DNA of 50,341 bases, taken from Aquiluna sp. (GTDB lineage: Bacteria; Actinomycetota; Actinomycetes; Actinomycetales; Microbacteriaceae). The DNA lies in the NCBI GenBank assembly GCA_028144365.1, contig JAOGAX010000005.1, positions 1-50,341 on the forward strand, in the 5' to 3' direction. A model generated the notes under the pieces. That model did not search any database, was not told the origin of the DNA, and worked only from the letters and a program-made list of their open reading frames with translations. Positions 46,408 through 50,341 of the stretch are shown piece by piece (position 1 is the stretch's first letter; every line of letters begins with the position of its first letter). The position numbers and the translations under genes are program-made.

Positions 46408-47151
46408 TTACTCCTCGGTGCTCTTCGTGCCAGTGATGTAGCCGACCACATCGTTTTGAGACGTCTCTGAGGTCTTAATCTGTGTGACCATACGCCCTAG
46501 GTAGAGGACGGCGATTTCATCGCAAACCTTGAAAACGTCCGCAAGGTTGTGGCTGATAATCAAGACGGCTACCCCTGATGCGGCGAGACGATGAACAAGG
46601 TTCAAAACTTGTTCGGTCTGAGCAACGCCGAGCGCGGCGGTCGGCTCATCCAGAATCACGAGCTTTGCATTGCGCAGAACCGATCTGGCAATTGCGACAG
46701 TTTGACGCTGTCCACCCGAGAGCGAGGAGACCTTTTGACGCACTGACTTTACGGTGCGAACGGATAGCGACTGTAAGGCCTGAGTTGCCTGTAATTCCAT
46801 GCTGGGCTCATCGAGAGTACGTTGCAAGAGCTCCTCTCGACCGAGAAACATGTTTTGGACAATGTCTAGATTCTCGCAGAGGGCCAAGTCTTGGTACACG
46901 ACCTCAATTCCAAGTTCAGCCGCCTGAATCGGATCGTGAATGTCGACTTCTTTACCCTCAAACAGGACTTTTCCACTGTCGTAGGGTTGAACACCCGATA
47001 GGCCCTTGATGAGGGTTGACTTACCAGCACCGTTGTCTCCAACGAGTGCGGTTACTTTTCCTGCGTGAACCTGAAGGTTCACGCCTTTCAGTACCTCGAC
47101 TGGGCCGAAGCCCTTTTTGACGTCAGTTAGTTCGATCACCGGGGTTGACAC
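46408..47151 (-). CDS. Single-domain CUT2 sugar ABC transporter ATPase
   Basis: 247-residue ATPase energising the adjacent permease. Walker A is GDNGAGKSTLIKG, the signature is LSGGQRQTVAIARS, Walker B LVILDEPTAAL and the switch His lies in LIISHNL. Most CUT2 importers use a fused double ATPase of about 500 residues; this has one domain like FrcA-type systems and probably acts as a homodimer. The gene lies 127 bp after the binding-protein gene, with a strong hairpin between. Confidence 0.92.
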   Translation of the reverse strand: MSTPVIELTDVKKGFGPVEVLKGVNLQVHAGKVTALVGDNGAGKSTLIKGLSGVQPYDSGKVLFEGKEVDIHDPIQAAELGIEVVYQDLALCENLDIVQNMFLGREELLQRTLDEPSMELQATQALQSLSVRTVKSVRQKVSSLSGGQRQTVAIARSVLRNAKLVILDEPTAALGVAQTEQVLNLVHRLAASGVAVLIISHNLADVFKVCDEIAVLYLGRMVTQIKTSETSQNDVVGYITGTKSTEE

Positions 47152-47221
47152 GGTATCTCCTGATCTGGCTTCTCCACCCTGAGAAGACCCATTCGCAATA
47201 AAGGTTACAAAAAACTTTGGG

Positions 47222-47257
47222 GGAGTGCGCCGAAGACGATTTGCTTCGGCGCACTCC
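47222..47257 (-). terminator. Hairpin between binding protein and ATPase genes
   Basis: 14-bp perfect stem GGAGTGCGCCGAAG (47222-47235) with CTTCGGCGCACTCC (47244-47257), 8-nt loop. On the minus strand a T run (47208-47217 region, TTTTTTG) follows. It is a likely partial terminator or RNA-stabilising element protecting the binding-protein mRNA. Confidence 0.85.
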
Positions 47258-47278
47258 TTTGCTGCTTGCTAAGTGTTG

Positions 47279-48367
47279 CTAGTTGATGCCGTACTGCTCA
47301 CAGGCAGCAGCAACATCTGCGGTGCAGAGTTCCTCAACAGAGGCGTCGCCGTTTGCAACTACGTCCTTAACCTGCTCAGCGCTGACCGAGATTGGGTCGA
47401 GTGCGAGGAACGGAGTTCCGTCTGCGAGTGTCTTGTTGGTCTCTGGTACCTCACCGCTCAGGATGGTGATAGCCATTGCGGCACCAGCCTCAGCCTGAAT
47501 AGTGAATGGCTTGTAGACAGTTCCGTACTGCTTTCCAAGAAGCACATTCTGGAGACCTGCAATCGAAGCGTCCTGACCAGAAACTGGAACGGTCAGACCG
47601 TTCTTGTCCAGGATCGCGATGATTGAAGCAGCGTTGTTGTCGTTAGGTGCAAGCACCGCGTCAACGTTCCCGGATACGGCCGTGAAGGCCTGCTCAAACA
47701 GCGTGCCAGCCTTGGTTCCATCCCAAGTACCTTCCATGGTGAAGACTGGAGAGGCACCGGCAGCCTCAAGAACAGAAAGCGCACCATTTAGGAACATCGC
47801 TGCGTTGCCGTCAGCTGGGTCTCCCGAAGAGTAGATGATGCTGGCAGTGGTTACGTCCTTGCCGGCAGCCTCAAGACCATCGATGATCATCTGACCCTGC
47901 ATAGCTCCAACAACCTCGTTGTCGAATGACAGGTAGTAGTCAGCGCCAGCAATTGGGCGGTCGTAAGCAATTACAGGTACACCTTGGGCCTTCGCCTTCT
48001 CTGCCACGGATACACCTGCACCCTGGTAGTCGACTAGAAGCATGACACCGCAGCCCTTCGTTAGCTGCTGGTCACCAATGGTTGCGTACTTGGCGGTGTC
48101 AGACTGTGCGTTCTGGATGTCTGCCTCGTATCCAGCAGCAGTCAGTGCCTTCTCCAAAGCTGGACGGTCACCCGGCTCCCAGCGAGTACCGCTGTCAGCG
48201 TCGGGGAGGATTACGCAAGCGCGACCTGCAGTCGCCTCGACGGTTTCTTCAGTTGACGAACCAGCGGTTGTCTGTGAAGGAGTTGTAGTTTCTGCCGCAC
48301 AACCGGTTAGGGCTAGTGCTGCAGCCGCTGCAAGTGCCGAAAATGAAAACAATGAAGACTTCTTCAT
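47279..48367 (-). CDS. CUT2 sugar ABC transporter substrate-binding lipoprotein
   Basis: Extracellular sugar-binding lipoprotein (362 aa) of the periplasmic-binding protein family 4/type I (xylose/ribose-like). Signal peptide MKKSSLFSFSALAAAAALAL, lipobox LTGC, then a Thr/Ser-rich linker. Ligand-region segments include VILPDADSGTRWEPGDRPAL, VPVIAYDRPIAGADYYLSFD and VLAPNDNNAASIIAILDKNG, resembling XylF/ChvE-type proteins. ATG at 48367 is used since the 30 codons upstream (to 48457) give no signal peptide; AGGACCG is just upstream. First gene of the operon; divergent from the ROK regulator. Confidence 0.9.
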   Translation of the reverse strand: MKKSSLFSFSALAAAAALALTGCAAETTTPSQTTAGSSTEETVEATAGRACVILPDADSGTRWEPGDRPALEKALTAAGYEADIQNAQSDTAKYATIGDQQLTKGCGVMLLVDYQGAGVSVAEKAKAQGVPVIAYDRPIAGADYYLSFDNEVVGAMQGQMIIDGLEAAGKDVTTASIIYSSGDPADGNAAMFLNGALSVLEAAGASPVFTMEGTWDGTKAGTLFEQAFTAVSGNVDAVLAPNDNNAASIIAILDKNGLTVPVSGQDASIAGLQNVLLGKQYGTVYKPFTIQAEAGAAMAITILSGEVPETNKTLADGTPFLALDPISVSAEQVKDVVANGDASVEELCTADVAAACEQYGIN

Positions 48368-48448
48368 GATTTGCTCGGTCCTTTCATTAGATGTGAATAC
48401 CCGAGAGTGATCCCCCGAATAGCTTTTTGAGTTGAACTCAAGAGTATG

Positions 48449-48464
48449 TTGTTGCAAACAACAA
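48449..48464. promoter_or_regulatory. ROK-type operator candidate 1
   Basis: TTGTTGCAAACAACAA, perfect 6-bp arms around CAAA. It lies 82 bp upstream of the binding-protein start and probably overlaps its promoter. The TTGTT/AACAA arms are shared with the second site. Confidence 0.65.
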
Positions 48465-48519
48465 AATAATGCAACACGACAACGGAGATCTTCCCTAACA
48501 AAGACGTAACGTTACCTAT

Positions 48520-48538
48520 TTGTTGTTTAAGACAACAA
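48520..48538. promoter_or_regulatory. ROK-type operator candidate 2
   Basis: TTGTTGT-TTAAG-ACAACAA, perfect 7-bp arms, about 40 bp upstream of the ROK gene start. It fits autoregulation of the regulator together with repression of the transporter operon. Confidence 0.65.
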
Positions 48539-48577
48539 GTATCTTTGAGGTAGTGATTCGAAAGGGGTTGGCGCTAG

Positions 48578-49819
48578 ATGGTCGCAAACGCCGGGGCAAT
48601 GAGCAATCTCGGACAGAGCTCAGACAGTGTCCGTCAGCACAACCTGTCAACAGTGCTGAGACTGGTGCATTTGAACCGCAAAATCCTGCGCTCCCAACTC
48701 ACTTCGATTACAGGGCTGAATCGATCAACCGTTTCGGCTCTTATTGCTGAGCTTGAGGAGCTTGGCCTTGTTGAAGAGAGTGAGTCAGAAGGTAGCTCTG
48801 GGGTTGGACGTCCGTCTCTTATGGTTACCCCAAATGAGAAAGTTGTCGCGTTTTCTGTTAATCCGGAAATTGATGCAACGACCGTCTCCGTAGTTACGCT
48901 CTCTGGTCAGGTTATGGACCGGCGCCGAAAGCTAATGGGATCCCACCCTTCCCCTGAAGATGCGATCCGCGTTTCGGCTGAAGAAATTTCTGACATGAGA
49001 AAGAAATTCCGGCCTGGAACCCAGATTGCCGGAGTCGGAGTTTCGGTTCCCGGTCAGGTGAGAACCTCTGATGGCGTGATTCGGTATGCCCCTCAGCTTG
49101 GCTGGGTGGAGTCTGCGTTTGCTACGGCGCTGAGTCAGGAAACAGGACTGAATGTCTTCCTTGGTAACGATGCAAGCCTTGGCTGTCTCGCGGAGGCGCG
49201 GTTTGGAACCGCAAAGAATGTCAACGACCTGGTTTTCCTTTTTGCAGGTTCGGGCGGTATCGGAGGCGGAGTCGTTAGCAACGGAAGGACAGTCGGCGGA
49301 GCAGCCGGTTATGCCGGGGAGCTTGGCCACATGAAAGTTTCTAGCTCTGGACGACTTGATTACTCAGGCCTTCCCGGAACCTTGGAGTCTCTAGTTCGCC
49401 GTGAGGATCTGCTGGATTTCTTCAAGCTCTATGTGGCAACCGATGAAGAGCTGGATGCAGAAATTAAGTCCATCGAGTCATCGCGAGCGAAGCGACTAAT
49501 GCATGACCAACTTGACAGCCTTGCTGAGGGTCTTAGCAACCTCGTAAACATTTTCAACCCCGAAGTAATTGTGCTCGCTGGGTTCCTCACATCTCTTTTT
49601 GAATTTGATCCGGATTACCTATTGGCTCGGGTCAAAAAGGGTTCACTTGCAGCCGCGGCAGAGCGAGTGGTTATACGCAATGGCGCACTTGGCGCTGATC
49701 TTCTTGTTCTAGGAGCGGCAGAGCTTCCTTTTGATGCACTAATTTCTTCGCCGTCGAGCTACAACCTGCAGTCTGCTTATGCGACAAGAGTCGAATCAGG
49801 AGAGGGTGATTCTCTTTGA
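48578..49819 (+). CDS. ROK-family transcriptional regulator (NagC/XylR type)
   Basis: 413-residue repressor. The N-terminal winged helix is at about residues 20-75 (LRSQLTSITGLNRSTVSALI, EELGLVEE). The ROK sugar-binding domain follows with GVGVSVPGQVRTSDGVIRYA, GLNVFLGNDASLGCLAEARF and AGSGGIGGGVVSNG. The usual zinc motif CXCGXXGCXE after GELGHMKV is not present: the equivalent stretch reads LDYSGLPGTLE, so the three Cys are lost. The start is GTG-like ATG at 48578 (MVANAG); ATG at 48599 is possible. It diverges from, and very likely controls, the CUT2 sugar operon. Confidence 0.88.
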   Translation: MVANAGAMSNLGQSSDSVRQHNLSTVLRLVHLNRKILRSQLTSITGLNRSTVSALIAELEELGLVEESESEGSSGVGRPSLMVTPNEKVVAFSVNPEIDATTVSVVTLSGQVMDRRRKLMGSHPSPEDAIRVSAEEISDMRKKFRPGTQIAGVGVSVPGQVRTSDGVIRYAPQLGWVESAFATALSQETGLNVFLGNDASLGCLAEARFGTAKNVNDLVFLFAGSGGIGGGVVSNGRTVGGAAGYAGELGHMKVSSSGRLDYSGLPGTLESLVRREDLLDFFKLYVATDEELDAEIKSIESSRAKRLMHDQLDSLAEGLSNLVNIFNPEVIVLAGFLTSLFEFDPDYLLARVKKGSLAAAAERVVIRNGALGADLLVLGAAELPFDALISSPSSYNLQSAYATRVESGEGDSL

Positions 49820-49837
49820 GCTATGGCTCAGAACGTT

Positions 49838-49861
49838 TGGCGGAGAATGGGGGATTCGAAC
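49838..49861 (-). repeat. Remnant of a tRNA 3' end (Ser type)
   Basis: Read on the minus strand the 24 bp end in CCCCCATTCTCCGCCA after TTCGAAT: a T loop, T-stem 3' arm, acceptor 3' arm of tRNA-Ser type, discriminator G and CCA. The 5' part of a tRNA does not follow upstream (the T-stem 5' arm is missing), so it is not a functional gene. This is what a site-specific integration at a tRNA 3' end leaves at the distal junction. The rest of the 224-bp gap shows no ORF that I can support. Confidence 0.6.
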
Positions 49862-50043
49862 AGCACCCTCTTGCCCGCCTAAATACTGGGGGTTGGGGAT
49901 TAAGTAATTGCTTTGTACGCCATCTATCTACGCCATCTGTGCAGCACCAGCCGTTAACTCGTGACAGTGGCTCTCAGAGTAAAATTGACTCAGATCGAAA
50001 TTCATTGAAATTTTTACCTAAGTGTCGAGAAAGGGGTTGTGTC

Positions 50044-50341
50044 TTGGCTTTCTCAGACCTAACCACTGAACAACAAATTCAAAGCTTGCTTGCTCCAGCC
50101 AACTCTGTACTGCTTGATTACGGAATCATTCCTGTTGGACTCGAAAGTATCAACCACGAATACAACTCAACGTTTTCGGTAACTGCGGCTGATGGGAGCA
50201 GGTTTGCCCTTCGAATTAACGTAAATTCAACTCGAACAAAAGAGAACGTTGCCGCTGAGATGTCGTTTGTAAACACCTTGGCTGAGCTTGGAACATTCGG
50301 GCTTGCCACTCCACTGCGAAATCTTTCTGGAGACTTTGTTA
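50044..50341 (+). CDS. Phosphotransferase/APH-family kinase (3' end outside window)
   Basis: Partial ORF, 99 codons to the window end with no stop. The start is TTG at 50044 with AAGGGG at 50031-50036. The N-terminal sequence has an early helix, then YGIIPVGLESINHEYNSTFS and RFALRINVNST, the nucleotide-binding lobe pattern of aminoglycoside phosphotransferase/homoserine kinase-like proteins (glycine-poor loop and the Arg/Lys strand FALRIN). The catalytic lobe lies outside the window. The substrate is unknown. Confidence 0.65.
   Translation, partial: MAFSDLTTEQQIQSLLAPANSVLLDYGIIPVGLESINHEYNSTFSVTAADGSRFALRINVNSTRTKENVAAEMSFVNTLAELGTFGLATPLRNLSGDFV

Larger units (their letters stand above)
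48368..48577. promoter_or_regulatory. Divergent control region, sugar ABC operon / ROK regulator
   Basis: 210 bp containing promoters for both directions and three palindromes: TTGTTG-CAAA-CAACAA at 48449-48464, GTAACGTTAC at 48506-48515 and TTGTTGT-TTAAG-ACAACAA at 48520-48538. The two TTGTTG sites are about 72 bp apart centre to centre (near seven helical turns), which would allow looping by an oligomeric repressor. Confidence 0.7.

Overview
The window is chromosomal DNA from a small-genome actinobacterium, most likely a freshwater Microbacteriaceae of the Luna type (Rhodoluna/Aquiluna-like). The reasons are an actinobacterial order around tRNA-Thr, tRNA-Met, hadAB-like genes, tRNA-Trp, secE, nusG, rplK and rplA; a class Ib nrdHIEF operon; a mycoredoxin-like protein; many GTG/TTG starts; very short or overlapping gene junctions; moderate GC; and a heliorhodopsin gene. 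I see no transposase, integrase, CRISPR array or rRNA.

Layout. 1-8.8 kb is a maltodextrin locus: two tandem GH13 alpha-glucosidases (-) diverge from malE-malF-malG and a neopullulanase-like GH13 (+), with two LacI-type operators in the divergent region and no ATPase gene. 8.8-14.7 kb is the core block: two tRNAs, a MaoC/HadAB-like dehydratase pair, murB, an aspartate aminotransferase (-), tRNA-Trp, secE, nusG, rplK, rplA. 14.7-21 kb separates rplKA from rplJL and holds a TM0106-type RecB-like nuclease, a PfkB sugar kinase, an unknown membrane protein, a HAD phosphatase, a mycoredoxin-like protein and a DEAD-box helicase. 21-22 kb is the L10 leader, rplJ and rplL. 22-26.8 kb is a ZIP metal transporter and nrdHIEF, with a 15-residue Cys-rich microprotein gene after nrdF. 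27-35 kb holds a PCu(A)C-like lipoprotein plus Tat-exported DyP peroxidase, an MFS exporter, a GNAT protein, an EamA transporter, gnd, an alpha/beta hydrolase, and a winged-helix regulator behind a Cys/Met-rich leader peptide. 35-45 kb holds a YdcZ-type transporter, a DUF3817-like protein, a class III aminotransferase, aspA, heliorhodopsin with a tightly linked four-helix membrane protein, a PGPGW-type protein, pntAB and a threonine aldolase. 45-50.3 kb is a CUT2 sugar ABC operon (-) diverging from a ROK regulator, then a 24-bp remnant of a tRNA 3' end, and a phosphotransferase gene cut by the window edge.

How the genes work together. Sugar uptake and breakdown dominate both ends. Each system pairs a lipoprotein binding protein with its permease(s) across a strong hairpin, and each has palindromic operators in its divergent promoter region. 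gnd and pntAB bear on NADPH supply. The most novel-looking items are the MDCNCGKDSCNCGKH microprotein in the nrd operon, the leader peptide ending SCSMAMCMCMRMCR, the heliorhodopsin plus four-helix protein pair, and the tRNA-end remnant marking a possible island boundary.
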